Both the position numbers and the translations under genes were made by a program. A stretch of DNA of 64,000 nt. Source: Pocillopora verrucosa. Lineage: Eukaryota; Cnidaria; Anthozoa; Scleractinia; Pocilloporidae. The stretch spans positions 5,975,791 to 6,039,790 of the forward strand of contig NC_089315.1 in NCBI RefSeq assembly GCF_036669915.1, given 5' to 3'. The notes under the pieces were generated by a model that was not told the origin of the DNA, ran no database searches, and saw only the letters and a program-made list of their open reading frames with translations. This document shows positions 13,401 to 23,799 of this stretch, piece after piece; the stretch's first letter is position 1, and the number at the start of each line of letters is the position of its first letter.

Positions 13401-14568
13401 GACTTACACGGATTCCCACTTCAGTCTTCCCCATTCCTGGGATAGAAAGAAGAACAACCATACGAAAGGTCTCCACTTTCTTTATGATTTCATCTACGCC
13501 CGCGTCTCTTCCAACAAAGTGCTTGGTTAAACACGGCAGATTTTGAGGTTGACCACCCGGCGACGACGGTATACCTAAAATACGAAGAAAAAAAAAAAAG
13601 GAAAAAAGTTTGAACAGATACAAGAACGGTAGCCGATCACAACATATGTCCCAAAAACAAGTTGAGGATATACCAATGGAACCCTAAATATAAGAACCTA
13701 AATAGGCCCTTTATGATTTTGTTTGCATAATTTTTGGTATAATAACATACATGACAAAATTATGCGCGTCTGATGCGCGCATCTGAGAAGGAAGATGTGG
13801 CTATCAAAGAGAATAACAAGGAACATTAAACAAAACACAAGAGTATGGAGGTTTTTCAATATGGTCTTTTTACAGACAAGCAGTATCCATGTCTGAGAGC
13901 TTCTCCAGGCAGAATTCAAGTCTATAAGTGATGTGTCAATACACTTTTGGAGGTCAAGAGCATTTTAAGGAAAAGAAATCTTCAACCCCATGTTGGGGCA
14001 GCTCACTGCCTTGATGAAGTGGCTGACAAGTACTATGCAAAAAAATAACTTTTTGAAACCATCAAATGCAAGGATACCTAGCTTTAGCTAGATTGGAACA
14101 GTGTAATCTTACATATTATCTACACTCTTAAGGGAAATTAGTAGTACCTGTAAAATTTGACAAAGAACTGTGGGAGCAAATGGTAGGGAAATTATCAAAG
14201 TTCTTAGGGAACACATGGTGCCTGAACTCCTAAGTGGAAAGATTCATGAAGAGGTTACTAACTAAGCCTTTAAGAACCTTTGACAATGGATTTCGAGCAC
14301 CATCCATGTTGAAATTAATTTATCCTATTACCAGATGCAAAATAGTCTTTAAGGCCTGACTACAGGTTAGAGAATACACTTGATTTGCCTGTTGTGTTTT
14401 TATATCTAGAAAGATATGACAGTACTTATAGATGCACTGTAATATGACAGAAGTGTTTGTGACTGTGGTATCCCAAGTTTTTGTCTATTGACCAATGTTT
14501 TCTTCAGTGAATAAATTCCGAAAAGAATCCTGTTTTCCGAAACTAAACCAGCAGTTTGAAATGGTTAA

Positions 14569-14932
14569 GGGCCTGCTTACATGGAGGTGGGGGACCCCGG
14601 GTAGGTGAGGTAACCCGCCTGTCCATATAATTTCTTATTTTATTGTGATCACGTTTACATGATAGGTGGAGTGACCCGCCCAGGCGGGTTACCCAGTCTG
14701 CCAGGTAGGGTAACCCTGTCAGCCGGGGTGACAATTTGCCATGTAGACGTGTCAATGTGGGGTAACCCGCATAGCTTGGGAAGCCTCTGCTCACACTCCT
14801 TAATTACAAGCACAACAGCACCCCAGCACCTCGGGGTTGTAAGGTTGCATGTAAACGCGTTTTATTCTTCGACCACGGCTAGGCGGGTTACCTCACCTAC
14901 CTGGGGTCCCCCACCTCCAAGTAAACAGGCTC
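14569..14932. mobile_element. PIF/Harbinger-type MITE, 364 bp
   Basis: About 55-bp terminal inverted repeats start GGGCCTGCTTAC on the left and, reverse-complemented, GAGCCTGTTTAC on the right. They are rich in aggtgaggtaacccgcct. A TAA target duplication lies at 14566-14568 and 14933-14935. The paralogous position in copy 3 (22971-22990) is an empty site. Three-base TWA duplications are the hallmark of PIF/Harbinger. No transposase is present. Confidence 0.85.
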
Positions 14933-15082
14933 TAAAACAGGTAAGATAAAGCTGAAAGATTTCTTTGCATAATGAAATTAGTTTTTTTTTTGTTTTTTTG
15001 TTTGATAAATTAGAAGAATACTGAAGAGTTCTTCTTTGTAAGTGGAGGTGGTAGATTACAAAAAGCAGCATAAACTATTTAA

Positions 15083-16159
15083 CAATTGGTTCATACATCA
15101 GCGTGCGTTCATCGAGATATGAAGCACGCGGGAAGTTTGGAGAGCACGAAAGATGCGTAAGAGTTGCTAGAGGCGTAGCCGAGAGCAACTCTAGCTTCCA
15201 GCTTCTCCTTCTCGTCAAAACTGGAAAATCGAAAGAGGAATACGCAGTAGTCAAAGCTCTTTTAAATCTGAGCGTAAAGCCAGTGATGAGTTCAGGAGAG
15301 CAAATCAAATTATTAAAAATGTCGTACAATCCAAACTGCGGGGACGTGTTAAAATTGTCAACAGTCTTCAGGAAAAATGGATTGGGTATTAGCATATTAT
15401 GAAATACTAATTCGTCTAAAGCAGTGGCGTCGCCTTTTCGAAATTTGGATGCACTGGCAGAACCATTTTTTCGACTGCGGAGGTGATTTCCACTAACGAG
15501 GTTCCAAGTGTCCGCTCGCTGAAATCCCCCGTTCTTGTAGATATTTTTTAAGCTATGCCACACTTATTGCGTTGAGTCAGCTTTACTTTGTGATCTACCA
15601 TTCTTAAGTTTGACTCTTCTTGAAAGCTGTTCTGAGTCTCGCAGAATTTCCCACTTGAGTTACTTAAGGTTAAAAAAAATCGGTATATTTATCAGCTAAG
15701 GAAACCACATCCAGATACTTAATTTCGTATGGGAACTAAGGCTTCCTCACGTTCTACAGCGATTCGTGGGCACTAATTTTCAGACAGAAGTGATTTTATT
15801 TAACAATCTACGCACACAACACCCCGAAAATACCTGATCAGATACATCACAGTACGCAGAACTAGTTCGATTATTCCATGCCGCAATTCTTCCTGAAACA
15901 TTCTTCGCATCTGTTTCAACGGCAGCGAAATGACAACTTACTTGATAAACGATCAGAAAATGATAAAAGAAAGACACCAATTTTGAGCGAAGAACACTTC
16001 TTTAAAGTGGGAAGTTATTTAAGAAAAATTTCCAAAGCCGAAGTTTGGACACATGTGCTGCGAGTTCGATTCAATGTCCGAACTTTAAGGGTTTGTTTAC
16101 ATCCAGGGCCAAAAAGGTGAATTGAATTTGATTAGACAAATTTACTAGCTATGGTATAA
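15083..16159. mobile_element. 1.08-kb insertion related to the foldback element at 51580
   Basis: The left about 75 bases (caattggttcatac onward) and the right about 35 bases (gattagacaaatttact onward) match the two ends of the element at 51580-51881, while the interior differs. TAA flanks both ends (15080-15082, 16160-16162), and the paralogous site in copy 3 (about 23121-23135) is uninterrupted. Open frames of 162 and 99 codons lie inside on opposite strands, but I recognise nothing in them. Confidence 0.65.
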
Positions 16160-17268
16160 TAATATTTTATCAGCAAGAGGCACAAGTGGTTTTAGGAGAT
16201 TTTTTACTTACTGCGATTTCTCGGCAAAAGGTTTCAAAATATTAAATATCGCCATTAGATAGGCCAAAGTTGGAAATCCGTGAAGAATTTCACAGGATTC
16301 GCAATTTAAGTGCGTTATCCCTGAGAAAGTTTCCGTTTCAACGCTGGCATGTTAATGAGTTCGTTTCGAAGTGTAAAATAAACCAGGATATGATAAAAGT
16401 GTTTTAACGGCGTAAAATTTTAAATCTTACAGTAACTGTTTATTTACCGACTGAGTCAAATTAACGCCGTTAGTTAACGGCGTACTGAGGGATTTTACGC
16501 GGTTGGTTAACAGCTTAACATCTAAAAGTTTGTATATTAATACCGATGCATACAATGGCGTAAAATCGTACAGTCTTTAGAATGTGTGTTAGTCATACAT
16601 TATGCTGTTAGCTAATTACTGCTCTCAATATGGTCGGTACGAAACTCAGAGACCAAACTCAGAGCATGCACGCTATTTCAAATTTGTCAATCTTACTGCC
16701 AATCAAACATCATTAGATGCTACAGCACTTTGCAAATGCAAACTGTTAGACCGTGAATTATACCGCCAATTTTGGCGCATTTATCTTTATCTCTGATTTC
16801 TTTCATGCGCTCAAAGCTAGATCAACTTTGATTTTATCGACGACCCGATAGTAATTAATCTGAGGCTGTCAAATCGCATTATTCATAAAGGAAAAACGAT
16901 GAAAGTCTCATTCAATCTTAAGAAATCTATCTACACACGAGTCTTTACCAGAATCTTACCTAGTTCCTCAATCAAAGCGGCTAGCCCAGCACGTCCGACG
17001 TTTCTAAGAAGCCATACCAAATAGGACACATCTTCTAGGCTAATTTTACCGTGTTGGCATAAGAAGCTCAAAAACTCGATTTGATTTTTGATAGCAACGA
17101 GCTTTCCTCGTGGCAAATGATTATTGTTTTTTGTCCGTCACAGAGAAATATCATTTTCTCTAAATCTTCTTCTGTTATTTCGTCAGCAATATTAACCAAG
17201 AAAGCGTTGAACTCTTCTGTATTTCGGGTGGGTAGCGAAATATGCAGCGATCGAGTAGGATCCGCCAT

Positions 17269-17690
17269 TTCTGTAAGAGACGTCCTGTCTTTAGTTACGC
17301 AAACGCGGCTAATCTAGGTGACTGAAAACGATTCGTGTGGCAGAACAGCCCGGAAGATTGACACCTGGCTACATTTTAAAACAAACTTGATTGCACGCAT
17401 AATTATGAATGAGAGGGTAAGTTTCTATAAAAACTTTGGTGCTGCGTCGGTGGGAGAGTGTAATAGGGTGATGATGAGTTGCCACTAATCGGATCCTTGT
17501 GTTTGCGCACAGATTTTTTGGATCGCCTAGGGGCAAACATACTCGCAAGGATCAGATTACTGGCAACCTATTCGTTCAGTATTATCTACTGGGAGAGAAA
17601 TTCGCTCTGACGAAGGGCTAATGCTCGAAACGTCAGCTTTGAAACTCCTTCTGGTGGCCAATTTACGTTATACTAAGTTGGTGATATTAA
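17269..17690 (-). promoter_or_regulatory. 5' flank of NLR copy 2
   Basis: Aligns with the promoter-proximal flank of copies 1 and 3. It also holds, at 17607-17636, a stem-loop (CTGACG...CGTCAG) that recurs at 6088-6117 upstream of copy 1. Confidence 0.4.
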
Positions 17691-17990
17691 GGCCCGGTTC
17701 AAAAGTCGCATTTCACATGTACCGAATATAACTCGAGAATTCACTGCATGTGAAATGCGACGTTTGAATCAGTTAAATTCGACAGTTTCGAATTAAATGC
17801 GACGGCTTACGTCGAATCTGCGACTGAAGCAGTCGAATATTCGACCTCAGTTCGACATTTGATTCACACGTCGGATTTCACACGTGCCGAATATTATGCG
17901 TGAATTATAGAAAATTCGAAGATTGGTTGTGCCATCACTGAAAACAGTCAAGGTACTTCGACATGATTCAGTGCGAGAGTTACTACCACT
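17691..17990. mobile_element. palindromic MITE-like element
   Basis: Starts ggcccggttc after a ttaa. Arms 17698-17719 and 17747-17768 are inverted repeats over 22 bases with one mismatch (core gtcgcatttcacatg). Related gtcg/cgac motifs continue to about 17930. The far end is not clear. Confidence 0.5.
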
Positions 17991-19019
17991 GTTCTGACTG
18001 GTAAGACGTTTTTCCTTTGTTTGTTTTGTTTTTTCCTTTTTTAGGTCCAGAGGAGTCGTTAGAAATTACCAAGCAAAATTAAAGTAATCCGCGACTTTCT
18101 TCCTTTAGGTGTTGTGCAAAAATAGATCAGTGAAGAGCCCGATGAATAGATTTGTCCTTCGTGTGAACATTTACCCAGAAAATCAGTTTTCCACTAAAAA
18201 AAACTCCCTCGACTGCGGCCAAGCCACATTTCTCTAGCGGAGCATACTGTAAAAACATCGATCGCAGCGTCACGCAACACTGCGTGATTTTCCAAACGTG
18301 ACATGCAGTTGCTGTGTATTTTTTTAACACCTAGAAACTACATACATTTGCAAGCATTGTAAAGTTCAACATAAGAAGAACCTAATAAAACGCTCTTTTA
18401 GTTTTTATCTCAGTGTTTAAATTATTTAGCCAAAACGAAAAAACAATGAATATAAGCATGAGTCGGAACCATTCCTGTTAGCGGTGAAATGCAGGAATGG
18501 CTCCAGTCTCTGATCGTCCGCTTAAACTGCCTAAATGAGTTTTGTCAGCGGATGACTTTTCCATGGCCGGAAAATCGCTGAACGACCTCGCTGAGCGAGA
18601 AAGACTCTGCCCTCTTTTGGTTATTTAAGTAGCCATTTCTTGTTTGACACGTCGGTGTTTTCACACGCATTGATATTTCATTGTTCTGCTTAGAGACACA
18701 CGGATAAACAATACTTACAAGCAAGGAGTTAAGATATAACCCATTCACTTTTACTATATTTTACTATTTTTATCATCCAATGACAGGTCGGAGCCATTCC
18801 TGTATTTAGTCGCTAGTGAAGGAATGAGCATGCAGTTCGTGCTTTTAACAACAAAATATACTTGTTTGACCCTACAACCAATGAATTTAGAAAATTTCCT
18901 TGCGAAACTGATGAGATACCAGTTGACCTAAGTTTTGTATACATGCTTCAGTCTGTTCACCAAGACCCTAGAGTTTTACCTCGAGTTTCGTTTTTGAAAT
19001 TATGCAATTAACAAGGATT
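17991..19019. other. intergenic spacer with a short hairpin
   Basis: No gene is seen. Around 18474-18505 an inverted repeat (ggaaccattcctg against caggaatggctcc) forms a hairpin, and a related copy of one arm lies at 18790. The 3' flank of NLR copy 3 begins near 18880. Confidence 0.4.
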
Positions 19020-22000
19020 TTAACCTTTTTCGTCTATCAAATCACTCATTTTGCTTTCAGTGTTCTTCGTGATCTTGTGGTCAGGGCCCAAAATATCGTT
19101 TTGAATTACGAAAGCCTCATTAAGCTTCTTCAAAGCCTCATCAAATTGTCGTTGAAGGACTAAGACATCGCTAAGCTGAACGCATGAACGAGCTGTATCC
19201 TGATGATGACCCAACAGCCTCTTTCGTAGGCTTCGAGCTTCCCTGAAGTACATCTCGGCCTGGTCGATGTAACCTCGCTCAGAGCTTCCAAGGGCCTTGT
19301 ACGAGTCAGCGATGTAGGACAAAATTGAAGCTGTCCAGGGATGGTCACCAAGCTGCTCTTTGTAAACTGGTAGAGTGTTCTCTTTCCAAATTTCGATTGC
19401 TTTTTGATGATCACCACACAATCGATAAGAATCTAACAAAGTGTGAAGACAAGAAATAGATTTTACATAGTTTAATGAATCCTTACCACATTTCAAAAAG
19501 AAACAACTGGTATGAATGAAGAAACGGACCTCTGATTCAACGCCGGTACGCGTCGTGGGTGATTTTGTCGAAGAATATAGAGCTTGTAAGCCGTAAACTT
19601 TTAAAGGGCTATTTCTCAAATGGATTAGAAACGTTAGTTTCGTTCTTAAATTAACAAATCCCTCCCCATATCACAAATCAATTCATTGTCAGACTAACCA
19701 AGGAACATAAACCTTTTCAATCACAAGATCCCTAAAATAGAATTTTCCCTTGCAATAGCACCTTCTGAATCAAACATTACGCGCATGAAAAATAATTCAA
19801 ATGTAAGTCAATTAAATAGGTGAAATCTTGGTTGTTGACTAAATTCTCCTTGTCAGTACCATTGGAAATGTTATGGAACAGTATGGAGAATATGCATGGG
19901 GAAGTTAGGCTGCTAGAGATCAAGCATTCAGAAATTATTGTTTCACTTTCATGTCGAAGCCTGCAGACAAGACCATTCCCTCCTTCTCCATGAAAATAAG
20001 AGTCGACGAGATTTCAATACATAAGTTTAGTATGTCCCCTTTTCAGTTCTCATTTAACTGGAAATTTATTCGTTTTTCTCTCGGTTTATTAAAAGGAAGC
20101 GCCCAATTTGGAATTTCAAATCCTTTCAGCCTCCATCCAGTCTCCTAAAAGGATACGCGGGTGTTATACGGAGTGCAACCCAAAACATTTACTTACTTCC
20201 AAGGTCACAGTATCCAGCAGCAACATACAAACGGTTGCCTAAAGAATATCTTATTGAAATTCCTTCCTGTATGAGCTCTCGTCCTTTTTTTTCTTCTCCC
20301 TGCGAAGCAAATAACTCTTGTAAATATCCGGTTCTAGTCTACCTCAGTGCGAGTGATACCCCATTAGGATTGAAGCAAACTCACCCATTTCCGCTATTAC
20401 TGATAAAGTTTCATTAGATTTTCTACAATCTTCGGTACAAGAGAACTTGCACACTTCACCATGGCGTTAGATTCTCATGAGCCCCACAAAAAGAAAATCA
20501 AAACAAAAAAAAGACACACGGTCCTCCTTTATATTTACTATGATCTCACCTGCAATACTAAACATACTCCGAGCTTACTAGCTGTGTGCGCATGCGTTTG
20601 GGACTTTTGTTCCTCCGCTGGTAATGTCCTGCGCATGTCATATGCTTCCTGAAATTTTGAAAGTGTGACTTTGTTTTCTTCTGGGCTGTCTTTGCTGTGA
20701 GACACGTCACAGAGACGACGGAATCCGAGTGAATTCAAGCTCTCTGCATGCCTCTTCTTGTCGCCGGACGCTTTAGCAATATTACAGCATTTCTGATAAA
20801 ACGCAGTGCACTCTTTAGGGGGTGTTAGAACTTTTGCCACAAAATCCAGCACTTCTGTACTGTTGACGACGTCTAACACGAAATGTTTGTCATCTAAATC
20901 GTTAGACTCTTCGAGACAATTCTTCAGCGCTTCCATGACGTTCGCTTTCTGCTGTCGAAACTTACGGATCGCAACCAAAGCTGAATTTTTGCTGATAAAC
21001 TCTTTGCTCAAGACTCTTAGCAGGCCAAGATAATGATGGTTAAATTTATACTGAGAGGTGCGCCACAGGTCGCTCATGCCTAAAGATTCTTTCTCTGTCC
21101 GGAAGTAGGCTTGGACCAAAGGATGCATCCTCATCTTTTCATCGGCGTCTCTCTGAAGAAGAGCGTACTTGACCATCCTGGTCTTCACTCTTTGATAGTG
21201 TAAAGAATCTTCAAAAAGGTACTGAATGTCTTCAGTTGAGAACTCCGATGGGAAAACAGAAAAAAGAACAAGATTCCGTTTTACCTCATCGGAAAAATTG
21301 TCAAAAAATACTTTCAGCGTGTTATTAACATTGTTGAAAAGTTGTGTGGGATTACTCCGGAGGTGTTGGATTAACTGCTCGGGACTAAAACAATTGTTCA
21401 GTGCGTCAGAACAGGTCACAAGAAGGAGTGGTATCCCACCACATAATTTAGCAAGTTCCTTGGAATGTTCCTCACTACAGTTTTTAACAAGCCTCCGAAG
21501 CAGTTCAGCAGACGAGTCGGGATCCAAAGGTTTGAGACGAAACGTACACACGTCTGCCGACACGATTTCAACATCTTTTCGAGTAGTGATTATCAACTTT
21601 ACATTTGGGGCAGATTTCACAAACCATTTAGTGAATTCATCAAATTCCTCACACTGTATATTCTCTGTATTGTCAAGTACAATGACAGTTGGGATATTTC
21701 GCTCCGATAGTTTACGCTTCGCAAGAGACATAAAATTAGCGGTTGGCGACCAAACGCGACCATTTAATTGATCAAGAATCTCACTGCAGATGTCTACGAG
21801 CTTCTGATGATGACTCTCTACTCGTATATGTATTACAATCTCGTAACCTCTTTTCTTTAACAAGTGACTTACACCGACTCCCACTTCAGTCTTCCCCATT
21901 CCTGGGATAAAAAGAACAACAACCATGCGAGAGGCCTCCAGTATCTCAATGATTTCCTTTACGTCCGTGTCTCTTCCAACAAAGTGTGCGGTTAAACACG

Positions 22001-22039
22001 GAAGATTTCGAGGTAGATCACCCGGCGACGACGGTATAC
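19020..22039 (-). CDS. NB-ARC - TPR part of NLR copy 3 (open reading frame intact)
   Basis: Exons 22039-20550 (NB-ARC), 20299-20197 (TPR) and 19582-19020 (TPR, stop) are all open, with the family's phases (1, 0, 1) and GTGAGA and GTAAGT donors. They encode about 717 residues. Walker A is FIPGMGKT, Walker B TVIVLDN, sensor IITTR, GLPL-like CGGIPLLL, MHD-like MRMHP. The TPR exons carry LGDHPWTA and LGHHQDTA motifs. The expected upstream partner is the DED exon at 28317-28569, but that exon is truncated and lies 6.3 kb away beyond a transposon-filled intron. The gene may therefore have lost its DED, may use a new start, or may be dead. An in-frame leader of about 47 codons is open upstream of the acceptor (to 22181), but it is intronic in the other copies. 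Its role would be as for copy 1 if it is expressed. Confidence 0.75.
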
Positions 22040-23449
22040 CTAAAATACGAAAAAAAAAAGGAAAGAAAAAGTTTGAACAGATACACGAACGGTAACCGAC
22101 CCCAACAGATGTCCCAAAAACAAGTTCTATATACCAATGGACAAACAATATACCAATGGAACCCTGAATATAAGACCCCAAATAGACCCTTTAAGACTGT
22201 GCTAGCATAATTTTTGGCATAATAATATACATGACAAAATTACGCGCGCCTGATACGCGCATTTGAGAAGGAAGATGCGGTTATCAAAGAGAATGTCAGG
22301 AAACATTAAACAAAACATAAGGGTGTGAAGCTTTTTCAAAGTGGTGTTTTTATAGACATGCAGTATCCATATCTGGGAGCTTCTCCAGGCAGAATTCAAG
22401 TTTGTAAATGTTGTTTAGACACTTTCGGAGGTCAAGAGCATTTTTAAAAATAACTTTTTGGAACTATCAAATGCAAGGACAGCTAGCTTTAGCATGATTG
22501 GAACAGTGTAATCTTATTATCTACTTTCTTAAGGGAAATTAGTAGTACCTGTAAAATTGGACAAAGAACTGTGGGAGCAAATGGTGGGGAAGCTATCAAA
22601 GTTCTTTGGGAATACATGGTGCCTGAACTCCTCAGTAGAAAGATTCGTGAAGAGGTTACTCACGCCTGACTACGCCTTTAAGAGCCAGGATGGAATTAAA
22701 GCACCTTCTATCTTAAAATTAATTTAATGTACACTTAGAAGATTTAAAATAGTCTTTGTGGCCTGATTACAGGTTAGAGGATACACTTGATTTACTTGTT
22801 GTGTTTTGATATCAAGAAAGATATGACAGTACTTATAGATGCATTGTAATATGACAGAAGTGTAAGTTAGCGTGATATCACAAGTTTTTGTTTGTTAACC
22901 AATGTTATCTTCAGTGGATCAATTCCGAAAAAAAGGTTCTTTTGTTAAATTCAAACTAAATCAAGAGTTCGAAGTGGTTAAAGTAGGTAAGATGAAGCTG
23001 AAAGATTACTTTGCATAATGAAGTTGGGTTTATTTGTTTTTTTTTTGGTGATAAATTAGGAGAATATTAGAGAGTTCTTCTTTGTTAGTGGAGGAAGAAG
23101 ATTAAAAAAAACCAGCACAAACTGTTAATATTTTATCGGCAAGAAGCACAAGTGGTATAAGCAGATTTTTTACTTATTTACGATCCCAGTAATTCAGTTC
23201 CTCGGTGAAGGGTTTCAAATTATTAAATATCGCCGTGAAGAATTTCATAGATTCGCATTCTCCCTGAAAAGTTTCCGTTTCAACGCTGGCATGTCATTGA
23301 GTTCGTTTCGAAGTGTTCCTTTATCAGCTCTTAAGATATCCAGTCAAGTCGCCGACGGTTTAACTCGCCAACGCCAGCGCATCGACGTATATAATCGAGT
23401 AGAGACGTCGGCGAGTTGGTCTTCAATCCAGTACAACTTATTAGACGTT

Positions 23450-23799
23450 AAACATATAGAAAAGTAACAGATCTTTGGTAAAAAAACAATTTTTTTTCTT
23501 CCAACAAAGTTTATAAGGATCTCATGCCGAATAAAACAAGGTAAACATCTCCAGTGACTATAAAAGCTTCAGACGCGAAGGAGATAATTATTGTGTGACA
23601 ACAACACTGTAACGACTCATCATGTCAATCGGTCAGATTTTTTTATGAAAACTTGGCTTTCTAAACGAGATGTTTAGTAAAAAACAATTCTTTTCATTTC
23701 TAACGAGGTTTATAAGGATCTCAAATCTCGAATAAAGCAAGGTAAACACCGCCAATGACCAAAAAAAGCTTTAGACGCGAACAAGTTATTGTGCGCCAA
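23450..23799. repeat. imperfect tandem duplication of about 190 bp
   Basis: Two units share gtttataaggatctca, aaagctt.agacgcga and ttattgtg words. The second unit is interrupted at 23800 by the TIR element and resumes at 27428 (ctcatcatgtcaatcgg). The first unit therefore gives the uninterrupted version of the insertion site. Confidence 0.6.

Larger units (their letters stand above)
10443..17268 (-). pseudogene. DED - NB-ARC - TPR NLR, copy 2 (two frameshifts)
   Basis: The exon layout is identical to copy 1: DED 17268-16960, NB-ARC 13574-12071, TPR exon 11746-11644, last TPR exon 11011-10443, with the same phases and splice sites. Two single-base deletions break it. One is in the DED exon (about 17115-17140), where the frame of NTEEFNAFLVNIADE shifts before PRGKLVAIKNQIEF. 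The other is at about 12961-12970, inside the GLPL-like motif, where CGGI is followed by a frame change and the rest reads LLLVTCSD. Walker A is SIPGMGKT. One codon is inserted after the P-loop (LLKHQRVDQF). With both lesions no full-length product is possible. An alternative for each lesion is a base-calling error in the assembly. Intron 1 carries two transposon insertions that copy 3 lacks. Confidence 0.8.

Noticed and set aside
15075-15563. 162-codon minus-strand ORF inside the 1.08-kb insertion
   Set aside because: Its C-terminal part is a translation of the foldback repeat, and the rest matches nothing I know. Kept only as part of the mobile element.
22040-22181. In-frame N-terminal extension of the copy 3 NB-ARC exon
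   Set aside because: The homologous DNA in copies 1 and 2 is intron with the same TTTTAG acceptor. The extension is probably intronic.
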